Below, piece by piece: positions 48,057 to 60,035 of a stretch of DNA of 64,000 bases. Positions within the stretch are counted from its first letter, which is position 1, and each line of letters begins with the position of its first letter. The translations under genes were made by a program, and so were the position numbers. The notes under the pieces were generated by a model. That model searched no databases, was not told the DNA's origin, and saw only the letters and a program-made list of their open reading frames with translations. Source of the DNA: Tetragonia tetragonoides (taxonomy: Eukaryota > Streptophyta > Magnoliopsida > Caryophyllales > Aizoaceae); the NCBI GenBank assembly GCA_038025085.1, contig CM076148.1:37655691-37719690 (forward strand), written 5' to 3'.

Positions 48057-49880
48057 TTAACTTATCATTTTCCAATTGGATTTGATCCAAAAATCAACAC
48101 CTAATAAGTAGGGATATAAATAGACGAGCAAAAAAAAAGTAGGGATATAAATAAATCGGATTCGGGGTGGAGGATGGTTTATCTGCTCCATCCCCGAAAC
48201 TCATCTGCTCCATCCACACCATCCATCATCCACAAAATATTCAATCCTAATTAGTACATTTATCATCCGCGGATTAATGAATTATTCAAATTGTATATTA
48301 AATACTTCCTAAATAATAATAAAAATTCCAAAATATTATGTGTAAAAGTTCCATACAACTAAAATCCAACATCCAAATACAAAATAAAGATTATACTATC
48401 AACTTGTCAACCTCTTGTAAAATAGTACTCTATAAAGATAATATTTTGCTAATATACTCTTATATTTATATTTATTTTTTCTTAACTAAATGGATGGTAT
48501 ATGATTTCGCGGAGCAGTTAATAGATGAGAAGTGTTTATCCAAATTCAACCTGCTCTGTCACCCACAAAAAAGTCTATTTATTCAAATTTTTATCCACAT
48601 AAGCAATTCGGGTGGTTCAGTTATCCGCGGATGCCGGTTCCATTTTACAATTTACATAATTACATCCCGGGTACACCTTAAATTTTAACCCATCAATCCC
48701 GAACCCGAGATTACCTAAACCTGGTGGAGTAGTGGTGGGTGGACCCGTTTGACATGTATTGCAACTTTGCGAGCTCCCATCCTTTCCTTTTCATGAGGAA
48801 ATCGCTCTTCGTTTCCCAGTGCTCCGTTGTTGCCACTCTTCAAGGTGTGATATTTGTTGGATTGTAAATTTGAGTATGTATTGTTGCCTTTTGAATTTGT
48901 AATCAATGAAATATTTTTGATTATCTAGAATGTGAAGGTATTCAGTTTTATGGTTGAGTTTATAATCATTGAAGAGAATTTCATAAATTTGAGTTGTTTT
49001 TATGAGTGAATTTGCCAATTTGTTGTTGATTTCTTCTAACTCGTCCCTCTCTCTCTCTCTTCTTTCAAGATCGGAGCCCCCGCAACAAGAAAGTTTGAAT
49101 TTTGCTTCTAAACAAGGTTTTTGTTCCACAATCTCCATGTTTTTTCTTGCTTCATTTCTGTATCAGTTTTATTTATTTATTTATTTTATTTTAGGGGCAC
49201 CCATTTCCAGAATTGGTTCTTTTAGGTTGTGACTGAGGAGCATTGTGTTTTTTCGCAATTGGTTTGAATGATAGAGTATGAGTTGCTTCGTTGATCAGAA
49301 AGTAACATTTTATCAAACATGGGATGTGTTATTAATATCTATCGATATATCTATTAATCAGGCTCTTTGGGGAAGAAATTTAGGGCTTAGTATTTTGGAG
49401 GTTAAATACCTTTGATAATTGGTTTTTGAGTGAAGAATTGATAGGCATTTGTTTCATGATATCATTGTTCATACTTCCACTTGGCAAAATTACACTTAAA
49501 TAAATCTTTTTATAACAGTATGATGTTAGGTTATCTGCAGTGAGTCATTTAATTGCATAGCTAAATGGGTACATAAATCCTTAGCAGCCAAGTCAATAAT
49601 CTCAACAACCTGCATACCCTCCAGTCGAACTCGATCAACGGGTTTGTAAGGTTGAAGTTTAGCCATACTATGATAGAGCAACAGTATGAAGTATGACCAC
49701 CTGTCGAAGTACATTCAAGCACACAAATTAAATTTCGATGCCAATTGAAGAATTTCATTGATCATAAATTCTGTAGGCAGAACTGTCAAAAACTGAGCTG
49801 ACCCGGAAACCCAACCCCTTTTCTTGGGTCCTGGCATTCTTCGACCGAACCTGGAATACAATAAAAATGGATTTAACACA
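48057..49880. other. Spacer upstream of COQ4, perhaps with its 5' leader
   Basis: A GGATTCGGGG-type low-complexity stretch lies near 48150. At 49040-49113 a CTCTCTCTCT stretch on the plus strand, followed by AAACAAG|GTTTTT, resembles a plant leader exon and could belong to COQ4. The minus-strand frame at 48791-49138 is a possible shadow. Nothing else is supported. Confidence 0.35.
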
Positions 49881-49889
49881 ATAGTAAAT

Positions 49890-50640
49890 CCAAATGACCC
49901 GACCCAAAACCCATTGGCTAAACCCTTTTCACAGCTTTACCTGTAGGAGTGTGAAGTGGACGTCCTTTCTCAGGTTAGAGATCCCACTCGCACAGTTGTT
50001 TTGTTCTGATGTAGCCTGCAATGCGTTGATACCGAGCCTCCCAAAAAAATTTGAGCGGAGCCTGTATAGCATTATAGCAAAGCGCTTGCCTCCTGTAGTT
50101 CAGGTTCAATGGGCCCTTCCACTTGGAGGGTCACCATAGCTGTCATGTTCCTCAGTCCCTTACCGCCATCCCCCAACCCACACCCCAGTCACCCAACTTC
50201 CCTGCGTCTGTGTTTATATTCAAGGTAGAATAGCTGGTGGAACCCATTTCTCCACCCCTCTTTGTCGTTGTGATTCAACCTTGGTGCACGGATGCACTCC
50301 CCTTTGTAGTGAGAGACATAATTGGCTGAAGTCTGCAGAATGCCAGCTTGGTCGATCAGACCCAGAAATTCCCCTTCTCTGGGGGTTTCAGATGGCCAAG
50401 CCGTTGTCATGAATACCCAAATTGACCATGTTGTAATCAGCTACCTTCTTGAACCCTTCCAGTACTGTAAGTCAGCTGCTCAAAAAATTCATAGGGACAT
50501 TGCTGTGCTCCCCCAACTTTGTAATAAACGGACACTCCATCAATGCATGTAAAGTTGTATCCTCTTCTGACTCACACACTGAACATGATGTATCATTGTT
50601 CAGTCCACATTTTTCGGACAAGTGGGATGTAGTGAAACTG
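49890..50640 (-). pseudogene. 5'-truncated, decayed LINE ORF2 remnant
   Basis: On the minus strand, interrupted frames read CSVCESEEDTTLHALMECPF, the C-x2-C...H...C zinc-knuckle that ends plant LINE reverse transcriptases. They then read an RNase H-like stretch with EPELQEASALLYNAIQ. Several stops interrupt it. It is older than the 24.5-kb LINE and lies in the 5' region of COQ4, possibly in a leader intron. Confidence 0.6.
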
Positions 50641-51137
50641 TGAACTCCTTGAGAATCAGACTAGACGTCGATAAGCCCCTTGTTGGTTCAGCTTCTTCCC
50701 AAAGCTGTCTTGACTTCACTGTATGCTTCAATCTATTGGTTTTGGTTTGGATTCGCAAATCCTGGTGTGATTTTTCCTTTGAACTATCTTATCATTGGTG
50801 GCCCCATGCAGCATTTTCACTTTAGTTTCCTTTCTTTTGCTTTGCAAACACAGATACCACCAAATAAGTGAATGTCCCTGAAACATTGTTGTGTATAACT
50901 TCATCATTCTTTAACGCCTATCATTCATTTAGATTAAAGGTCGGACTTGCTACCTTAAAAAGTTGTTGCAACTTTTGACTCTAAATATTTGCTGTTCCCC
51001 TTTCCCCTTCCGGCCTCCCCTTTGGGCTCCATGAAGAATTGCTTTTTAAAGTATGGTCAGCTCCTCTTTTTCCTTGCAATATAAATCGCTCTTACTAATA
51101 GGATTCTAAGTAAGTTGGCTTCCAGTGAGCAGCTGTC

Positions 51138-52670
51138 ATGACAGGTGGTGCTCGTGTCCGGCTAAATGGGTTGCAGCAGGCTGCAGTTGCTGTTGGTTCA
51201 GCTGTTGGTGCATTACTTGACCCCAGAAGAGCCGATCTCATAGCAGCCTTGGGAGAGACAACCGGAAAGCCTGCTTTTGAAAGAGTTCTTGAAAGGATGA
51301 AGAGGAGTCCTGAAGGCAGAGTAAGTTCCTGGTGCATTTTCTCGAACTATTTTATATCATTATTTTGGTGGAACAACTAGTTATTTTTCGGATTTTCAGG
51401 TTTGCATAGAATTAACTTCCTATTTCTTCTTTAGAGAATCAATGGAATATTTTCTATAAAATGCTGGTAATTATTTATCTGCCACTTTTTTAATCATGTG
51501 GTCCTCTCTATTTGAGATTATTGACATGTCCCTTCCTTGGACATTTTTTTGGAGTCTTGATTACATGAACTGAAGTTATATATGGTATGGTTCTTACTAA
51601 CAATGAGTTCTGGAGTTGTGACATATGTTTTGATCAACTCAGCAATGTGGCCCTTCAGCTCCTAATGATATTTGTCTTTGATTTTCATTGCTTCTATTTT
51701 CTGATCCTTCATGCCTTAGCTTCTATTTGCAAAAGTAACATCTATAATATCTTTGAGGCCTACAAATGGATGAGCACCTTTTATTGGTAAAGGATGTACT
51801 CATTTGAGTTGGTGGCTTAAGTGTTGTTGTTTCTCCTTTCCCTCTTGATGGTTTAGGGTTTTGGGTTGATTTTTCATAGGTTGGAATTTGAGGTGTTTGT
51901 TTAGCCTTGTGGTGTTGATCGTGTGTGTTTTGTTTGGATATTATGGGTGTTTTAGTTCTGACTTGATCGGTGTGTGAGTATTGCTCCAATGGCTGTAAGA
52001 GCTTCGGCTCGTTTTCTTACCATTTAATGAAATAGACTCTTAATTATAAAAAATAAAAAAAAAGACCTATAAAATCTCTTGTTACTATTCATACTGCATT
52101 TTACTTTCAGGCTTTATGTAGAAATTATGACTGCAACACCTATTACACCTAATGTCAATTAACTTTCAGGCGGTGCTCCTGGAAAGACCAAGGGTTATAT
52201 CTGCAAATGTCGGGCATGCTTGGGACCTCCCACCGAATACTTTCGGGGCTGCCTATGCAAAGTTCATGGGATCCAGAAATTTCTCCCCGGACGACCGACC
52301 ACCTGTACGGTTCATGGACACAGAAGAGCTAGCATACGTGGCTATGCGGGCCCGAGAAGTGCACGACTTCTGGCATACCCTCTTTGGTCTCCCCACAAAC
52401 TTGATGGGTGAGTCAGCATTAAAGGTTATAGAGTTCCAGCAAATGTATCTTCCAATGTGCTTCATGTCAGTCATAGGAGGATCAGCCAGATTCAACACGA
52501 AGCAAAGATCGTTGTTCTTCCAGCACTACTTCCCATGGGCCCTCCGTGCCGGAAGGAGCGCCACAGATCTTATGTGCATATATTACGAGCGCCACTTCGA
52601 TGAGGACTTGGACGAGGTCCGGAAAAAATGGGGTATTATCCCTGCTCCTCTCCCTACAACTGCTGTTTGA
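51138..52670 (+). CDS. COQ4: COQ4, ubiquinone biosynthesis protein, mitochondrial
   Basis: COQ4 is a peripheral inner-membrane protein that organises the coenzyme Q biosynthetic complex on the matrix side and has been linked to C1 decarboxylation/hydroxylation of the ring. The exons are 51138-51320 (61 codons, donor GGCAGA|GTAAGT) and 52170-52670 (acceptor TTTCAG). They give 227 residues, the normal plant length. The conserved metal-binding motif HDxxHx11E is intact: H126, D127, H130 and E142 in [18 protein letters not shown]. The ATG chosen ([11 protein letters not shown]) matches the short plant N-terminus, which has no long presequence. An upstream leader intron is possible because AG lies shortly before the ATG. 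It is the only plus-strand host gene in the window. Confidence 0.95.
51321..52169 (+). other. COQ4 intron
   Basis: An 849-bp T-rich intron with good GTAAGT and TTTCAG borders. The open frames in it (51587-51790 and the minus-strand 51723-51989) are not genes. Confidence 0.85.
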
Positions 52671-53325
52671 ATGAAAAGAATGTTCCTAGTTTATAGATGC
52701 CGATCAACAGCAGCTTTTGCATTTTTTTTGGAATAGAAATCCGAAGCTTAGAGTTTGTCTTTCAATTGTAGAAACAAACGCTTTGTAAATTCGTAGTTTC
52801 GACAAACAAAAGATAGCAATCAGTGAGTGGCCTTTTACTCCGGCGCTGCTGACAGTTTGATATAGAATGATCCGTTGTATTACGTATCAGCATTTTGAAA
52901 GTCCGATGGTATTTGATGTATTAAGTATTAACTGATGGTGGAAATGGCAGGAATTTTATCTGGACATTCAGAATACTATTTTCTTCGACTATTTAAGAAG
53001 GCCGCACTTAGGTAGCAAAAACAATAACAATAACAAAAACGAAAAAGAAAAAGAAAAAAGAAGAAGGAACAGGAGAAAGAGCAAGAGAAATAATGCAACA
53101 GCATTTGGTGGACAAAGCCTTCTTACTTGGCCACTAGGAACGGCAAATTTTTTGTGAAGCATAAAATTGTTCAATATCAAACAAAAACCTGAGGAAACCA
53201 GCAAATCTACAGCTTACATTACATAATTGACATTTAGTTTTGGTTTTGTCATCAACAGTAGAAGACAAAGCACCTCTCTGAAGATGTTTACATCTTTCAA
53301 TATCTATAATTGAAATGGTGGCATC

Positions 53326-54951
53326 TTAGTTACTACTACCACCACCAAAGAGATAACCCAAAGAGGATCCACCACCAGGGGCAGCGTGAACCTTGGTCGA
53401 GGGACGGTCCTGCACCAAACAAATCAAGATTTGTTAGTCATGCCTGGAAGTCAGGTGTAAACAGGTGGAAACACACAGAAAGGTGTTCCATAAACCAACT
53501 ACATGATGCACTGCAGCTGAACTTAGTCTAGGGTGTAAGTGAAATTTAGCTGACAAAGAATAGAAGGTTATGGACTTTTTAATTATTACTTTGAATGCGT
53601 AATCGAAAGAGTCCAGTCCCAACTCCAAACTCACAGATCACAGTCATTAGTTTGCAGGAAAGTGGATGACTGAGTCATATTACCGTCCACTATGATAAAA
53701 CCATGCAAAGTTCATCTAAGATTTTACCTTATCATTAGAAGAGATCAAAAGACAAACTAGAGTCTATTCTAAAGTTATAATGCAAGTGAATCTTCAAAGG
53801 TCAAAGAAAATAGAAAACCAATAGCAAAAAGATAAGCAAGAAGCAACCAATCTCTGACCCTCAGTGTTACTCCTGTCCATTTGAAGCTTCAAAAATTATC
53901 CTCCTTTTGGGAGTAAAACCTATTTATCATTCACGGATATATGATGCACTTGTATATCATCTTCTGATACAACAATCACAGCGATGTGTCAAATTTGGCT
54001 GTAACATCTCTAGGACAGATACACCTCCACTCCCACCCCCTCCCCGTTCCCCAAAATAAATAAATAAAAAAGTTGAAGGGAAGTAAAGACTTAAATAACC
54101 TTACTCTTAACAGGCACTGCTAATAGAACTAGAGGGAATAAATCTGAAATCTCTTTATCTCTAGAACAGAAATGGAATGTCTAAAGGCTCTAAATATTGT
54201 CACTATCAGCATGAAAGTGACACAAAGGAATAGGTATAGGCCCCCCCCCCCCTCCCTTCTTTTGTCCTCTATGTTACTCGGCTACAAATGTCGGATACAG
54301 GTACAGGTGTAGGGGTCAGACTTTAGCCTTTTTCTGAATTTTGTGAGAGTTTTTGGCCAAAAATGAAGTGTCAAGAGTTTCGAGGATTCAAAAATGGGTA
54401 TTAGAGGCGAAATGAAGAGTCCAACTAACATAGTTTGTCCAAGTACTCCGAAACAGTCCCATGACCAATAAAAACTTTCTACTGCATAGTGAAGCTGAAA
54501 GGATGAGCTAGTTGTGAATTAAACTGTTGGACACATATATGACACAAGACTCTATATATACATTTTATCTCGAATCAAGATCAGAGTTGAATCAAAAAAA
54601 AAAAAATATCGTAGCAAGATGTGAGGACAGTTGGATACATAGATGCAGAACTTCAGAGACATGGGGAAAAGTTTGGTGCGGCTAAAATCGTACCGTGATG
54701 AAATTTCCGGAGTTCTGGCAATCAGGCCTGTAATAGTTGTTTGTCTTGGAACTAACCCCAGCAGGAACATTCACGTTGACAGTAGCTGCTTGGGGATTAG
54801 TGGCAGCCTTAGCTGAAGGGCCATCTTTGACAGCCGGTTGTGCATCAGGTCTGGCAGGGGCCTTGTTGACAGCAGGCTTTGGAGCTTCTCCATCACCAAA
54901 CAGGTAGCCCAAAGAACTCTGTCCTCCTCCACTACTGACACCACGCCCCAT
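53326..54951 (-). CDS. SP1L: SPIRAL1-like microtubule-associated protein, two exons
   Basis: SPIRAL1 proteins are small plant proteins that bind cortical microtubules and control directional cell growth. The coding exons are 54951-54694 and 53409-53326 (donor ATCACG|GTACGA, acceptor GTGCAG), giving 113 residues, typical of the family. The defining repeat is present at both ends: MGRGVSSGGGQSSLGYLFG and, near the C-terminus, APGGGSSLGYLFG. Between them is an Ala/Pro/Lys-rich linker and the conserved NYYRPDCQNSGNFITDRPST. The start is secure because the family begins with MGRGVSSGG. The leader is spliced: a donor CTCAG|GTACCT lies near 56568 and an acceptor lies just before the ATG, so a 1.6-kb leader intron is inferred. 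Confidence 0.95.
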
Positions 54952-56567
54952 AGGTAAAGAATTCCTAAATTGACCAATTTTATCACATTAAGATTGAAAG
55001 AGGTCAAGAGCTGGGCACATACACATGACACCACAAAGTCCAAAACCAAAAAATATGACCAAAGTGAGAAGGGTCACAACAAGTAAAGCGTAAATACTGC
55101 AAGCAACAAGAACAGTGGCTGGAGTACTGAAAAAAACTTCTAACCAACCAGAAAAAACTTGGGAACCGCGACATTATATGACACTTGGGTATCTAATATA
55201 TAAGCATAGCTCAAGAGTCAAGAACAACCCAATTATGAACCAGTTATAAGAGGAAGTTTAGTACGAATCAGAAGCTATGTAAAAGGAAGGAACTTGGTGA
55301 ATCACTTCATAAAACCTATTTTAAGGTGCAGAACAGAGCCAGCACAAGAATGAAGGCAATATGATGTGGTCACATCTCGCTCCTTGTCTCTACAAACAGA
55401 CTTTGTTTTTTGTAATCAAAGCACAGAAGGAGACCTAAGAACTCCTAATATACCTCCTACCTTCCTGTTTCTCTATCCGTGCTTGCAGACTCATCCAAAA
55501 TATAATTGAAATACAAGCTCCCAATAGCAGACAAGCAACATCATTACTTCGATATCTTGTGCAGCGCATCATATACCATCTACAATGATTCTCCTTCCAA
55601 GCAAGATCCACATCTTATACCTCAATGAATTAAGAAACATAAAGCTACTAAGAACTCACTTACCCGAGTACCTTGATTAATAGAACATATGGTGGGGACT
55701 CTTTTGAAGGAGCCCTTACCCCTTACCCTATTACAAGTCCACCCTAGATGACAAAAATGTCTAAAATATTATGCCCTAAAGAAAGGAAAAAAAAAAAGAT
55801 AAATAGTTCAGACAACATAGAAAGAACAAGATCCTCTAGAGGAGCTTAACCTATCTAACCACAACCTAAATGAAAGGGAAAGTATTGTTTTATAGAATTA
55901 TAAAGCCATGTAAGATTGTAAGCAAGAAAAAGAGAGGAACAAAAAAGAAGAAAAAAAAAGGCAGCCACCTGGAAGTTCACAAGAAGATCCATGGATCATA
56001 AATATATGTCTACCTTGATCTCATAACCAATTCAAAGAATGAAAAGGCAATGAGAATCCAACACAATAATGTTAGCTATGCCTTTAGAAAGATCTGCAAA
56101 ATCGACTCTAATTCCTCCTTGAATCTACCCAGAAACATGAAATTAAACAAAATGGAACTGGAAACTATTAGGATCTCTCCTAAAAGCTTTACATAAACAT
56201 TTGCTGTAGTAAACAGACTTTCCTTTCCTTCCCACATCACTCTCCATTTTCTTCTCCCAAACAAGCAAGAGGCTCCACCAATCACCATACACAAATCCAA
56301 AAGCAATGCAACAAAAATCATCACTCACCAAAGAAAAGAAGCAATACCCTCTTAAATTGTTGATCTTATGATTTACTCAAGCCCAAATTACAAACTAAAA
56401 CATACCCATCAACAACCAGCATATCAAAAGAACAAGCAGCTACAATCAAAGCAAAAAGAGCAGAAAAATTGGACCTTTACATCAATCAAAGTAAGCCCAT
56501 TTGACAGATCTTAACAAGGTAAACAAAAACAACAAAATCTGATACAAGGGAGTGAGAAATAAGGTAC
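54952..56567 (-). other. Leader intron of the SPIRAL1-like gene
   Basis: About 1.6 kb of AT-rich sequence between the untranslated first exon and the coding exon. Long leader introns near the start often raise expression in plants. The frames at 56076-56331 have no domain. Confidence 0.6.
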
Positions 56568-56701
56568 CTGAGCACTTTGGGGCAGATCTGAAATGGAATG
56601 AAACTAGTGAGAGAAAGTGTAAGCTAAGCAAAAGAGCTTTGTAAGACAAGGGAAAGAGATGCCTGTACTATTTGGGAAAGATATGAAATGGGATTTTTAT
56701 A
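56568..56701 (-). promoter_or_regulatory. TATA box and untranslated first exon of the SPIRAL1-like gene
   Basis: On the minus strand TATAAAA (56701-56695) lies about 30 bp before an inferred transcript start near 56665. A TTTCTCTCAC-rich leader follows and ends at GCTCAG|GTACCT (56568). Confidence 0.6.
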
Positions 56702-57051
56702 AATTGGGGGAATTTGTCTTTATTAGTATGAAATAATTTAAAGTTAGTGGGTGGAGAAAAATTATTATTTTGGAGAAATGAAAAAAGGGGGGATGGAAAA
56801 GAGCAACTAGAACGTGATGGTAGTAACTGTTGGGTGAATGAGGAGGAGAGAGAGAGAGAGAAATATGTAATCAGATAGATATGGTAACAGTAGGGAAGTA
56901 GAGGGACTGGCTGTCACGTCACATGCTGTCAACAGGAAAATATGTCGGACAAGATACGGTGGAAATTGGAAAAAAAAAAGGTGCAATATTTTTTTTTGTA
57001 GGGATTTATCATCAACTTGTAATTTTGGTTTCGAATCACGTCGGTAGAAGT

Positions 57052-57702
57052 TAGGGATGAGCGCAATTGGGTATCCATCGGTTATTGCATTATCTGGAAT
57101 TGGAACTGGATTAATCAGTTCCTAATTTCTAGAAATTGGAATTGGTTGCACCGGTTCCTAAATCTTAGGAATTGGAATTTGATCCACCGGGTACCCGCCG
57201 GTTCCTGGGTACCCAAATCCACATTAAATCCAAATTTTAATATTTTTTAAATCAAATAAATGTATATTTTAATAATAAATCAAATTTTATATTACACTAA
57301 CAAATATTAGTTTCCGAAGATACCGCAAACATAAAATCAAATACTACAATCAAAACACTTAACACTGTAAATCAAAATTTAAATAACGTATACAAATATT
57401 TAATTACTGATATTACAAATACAGTCATTAAAACAATAAAATCACAAATACAATTTTTTAAACCACTGATCTCACAAGGAAATCACTATTTTTGTTCTAT
57501 CAAAGAAAAAAGTCTTATATTTTTTTTACATTCGGTATCTAACCGGTTCTAGTTCCCAAAAGTCGTGAATTGGAATTGGTTGGTACCGGTTCCTAATTTT
57601 GGGAATTGAAATTGGTTAGACTGATTCCGGTTCTAGAATTACCGGCGTTCCAAACCAATTCCGATTCCAATACTGGATACCCGAATTTTCTGCTCACTCC
57701 TA
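57052..57702. mobile_element. hAT-like non-autonomous element, 651 bp
   Basis: The left end TAGGGATGAGCGCAATTGGG and the reverse complement of the right end, TAGGAGTGAGCAGAAAATTC, are terminal inverted repeats starting TAG as in hAT elements. The 8-bp flanks GTAGAAGT (57044-57051) and GTAGAAAT (57703-57710) match at seven of eight positions. Subterminal regions repeat GGAATTGG, ACCGGTTCC and GGGTACC words in both orientations; the middle is AT-rich. No transposase. Confidence 0.7.
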
Positions 57703-57710
57703 GTAGAAAT

Positions 57711-60035
57711 TACGTGGTTGAGGTCTGATACAAACTATGTATAATTATACCGACATTAAGAAAGAAAAGTTGGTAGGAAATACTTATGTTAGGTTAGGTA
57801 GTTAGCGCACTAAAAAAGATACTTAAGAGTTAAATTTTAATTTGTGTTAACGACTTTTATACTTTTTTAAAAAGGTGGAAAAAAAGAGATGGAGGGATTT
57901 GAGTGATCGTCTAAAAAAAAAAGTGCAATACATGTAAGACAACAATATGATGATGGGTATGTAAAATTGTTGGATTTTAGTTTTCTTAGGAATAAGTTTT
58001 TTGAATTTTATAGACTTTTGTGACTTTTAATTAATGAATCAATTTATTCTAAAAAAAGTCGAAAAACAAGGACAGTAAGATTAATGATTTGAATCTTCTG
58101 TACCTTTATTTATGTTGGAAAATTTAGGATATGTAAATTTTCAATAGAACCATGCGGAACAAAAGAAATCAAAACAGATTTTGCAGTGAGGAGTGGAACA
58201 AATTGTAAAATGAACAATATGAGACAAATAAAAATCATAATGGGATGCAGTACGAAACTTAATAAGAGAAAAAAAAATTGAAATACAAAACAAAAAGAAA
58301 CATAATGAAATTAGGCAAGGAGATGACAATAAAACATAACCTTCCTATAGTTGACTCGAGCCACATTTAACTATATGCGTTAAAGTGAATAAAATGTGAG
58401 ACAAATACCTACACTAGTATAGAGGTTACTAGTATGAGGAATGCTATGTATAGCCTTATGGGCAATTTACACCCTCCTCCCAATAATATAGGACATATAA
58501 GTACTTGTAAAAGAAAAAAAATCAGAAAAAGAAAATCATCTTTCATTGCGAGTGCTTAACCGCTTACTTATCCCATTTTGATTAAGGGGTGCAAATTGCA
58601 GTATCAAATTGAAGCTCGGCATACTACTCAACAGTCACAGCACTACGAGTCTACACTACACACGCATCAACATTCTTAAGATTCACGCAGCTATAACAAC
58701 ACTTGACAAGGGCCCCAACGCAATGGCCATGTTTCTTGTTTTTGTTGGTTCAAGGATTACTTTCCAGGATGCAACGGGATGGACATTCCAATTAGCTCTA
58801 TGAGGTGACATTTTTATCTTCAATATATCTCCCATCTTTGATTTTGGAATCTAACTAAATAATTACAACTTACATGATGACTATAAGAGAAGATACACCA
58901 ATTTTCATGAAAACACTCTATAACATTATAATCACGTCATAGAATGCCTTTCACATTTCTTATCAGACCCGTCACCTAGCGCGACAGCACAGATACAATA
59001 ACGATAAGCTTTTTACGGCTTCCTGGCCAAAATCCAGGTGAATGCCTGAACAATCAACATCTTATATACCCATTTTTCTCCAGCCATTTATCATCGAAGA
59101 TCCACGAGATGCTATCTGAAGGAGATACCAAAATGCAGCTCCCCTGTCAGTCTGTCACTGCTCCATTGGACAACCCGAAGGACTTACACAGGCAATTTAG
59201 TTTGGAATTTCAATTAAGACCCAACATGAATGGTGCCAGCTTTGGTGCATGGGTCGTAGACTTGTAGGAGCCCACAAGTGCATCCAATTCACGATTGAAC
59301 AATAATTCCCAGTAGGCTGGTAGTTGAGTAGTGCACAATACACACATTTCAATGCTTCTCTGTAGAGGAACAAACATGTAGGCGATGTTTAATATCCACT
59401 ATAATAAAGATTTGAATGCAGCTTAACAAACTGATTGAAGAGTTGAGTAATATAAAATCTCGTACTTATCCTACTTGTCGTTTTCAGTGAAGAAGAATTT
59501 CATTAAGCGTTAACATCAGAGACACTGCAGGCACATTTTAAGTGTTAATGGCTTATTGCCAGCAATTCTTTTCCAGGAAGCTTAGTAACAACTTGCTCTA
59601 TTGTATTGGAAAGGTACACATTGAGATGTCAAACAATTATAAATTGCAACAGGAACCTTTTTCTAAATTATCACCTTCCGTCACCTAATTAAGCCTAGAT
59701 ACGTACAGAGTGATTCAGTGAATCATCTCGACTGCATTCATGATTTGATCTGGAATCTTCAGGCATAAGTTTTCAATGAACAGATTTATATGGGAAAGCT
59801 CCTTAAACTCAAAACCAAGGACAACCTAATATGCCGTGCTTGATTGGGAGCAACAACTATGTGTAGACATGTAGTAAAAGGTTTTAACCTTTAAATACAA
59901 TTATTCCTGTCAATGAAATGCTCGATGAAGAATTAGCATCTAGATTTTAGAACTATGCATAACAACACCTTTTCAAAAACTCAAATGTGATAAAAGAATT
60001 ATGGTTCTTACCTCTTCATAGAAGTTGCAAAAATG
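57711..60035. other. Spacer between the hAT-like element and the helicase gene
   Basis: No gene is supported. A possible small inverted-repeat element lies at 58464-58605: GGCAATTTACACCC pairs imperfectly with GGGGTGCAAATTGC, with no clear target duplication. The right part may contain the helicase 3' untranslated region. Confidence 0.4.

Noticed and set aside
48791..49138. A 115-codon minus-strand frame starting MEIVEQKPCLEAKF
   Set aside because: No domain. It overlaps the CT-rich leader-like stretch on the other strand, and its Arg-Glu portion is driven by the CT run.
58464..58605. A possible miniature inverted-repeat element
   Set aside because: Only about 13 bp of imperfect inverted ends and no flanking duplication, too weak to list as an element.
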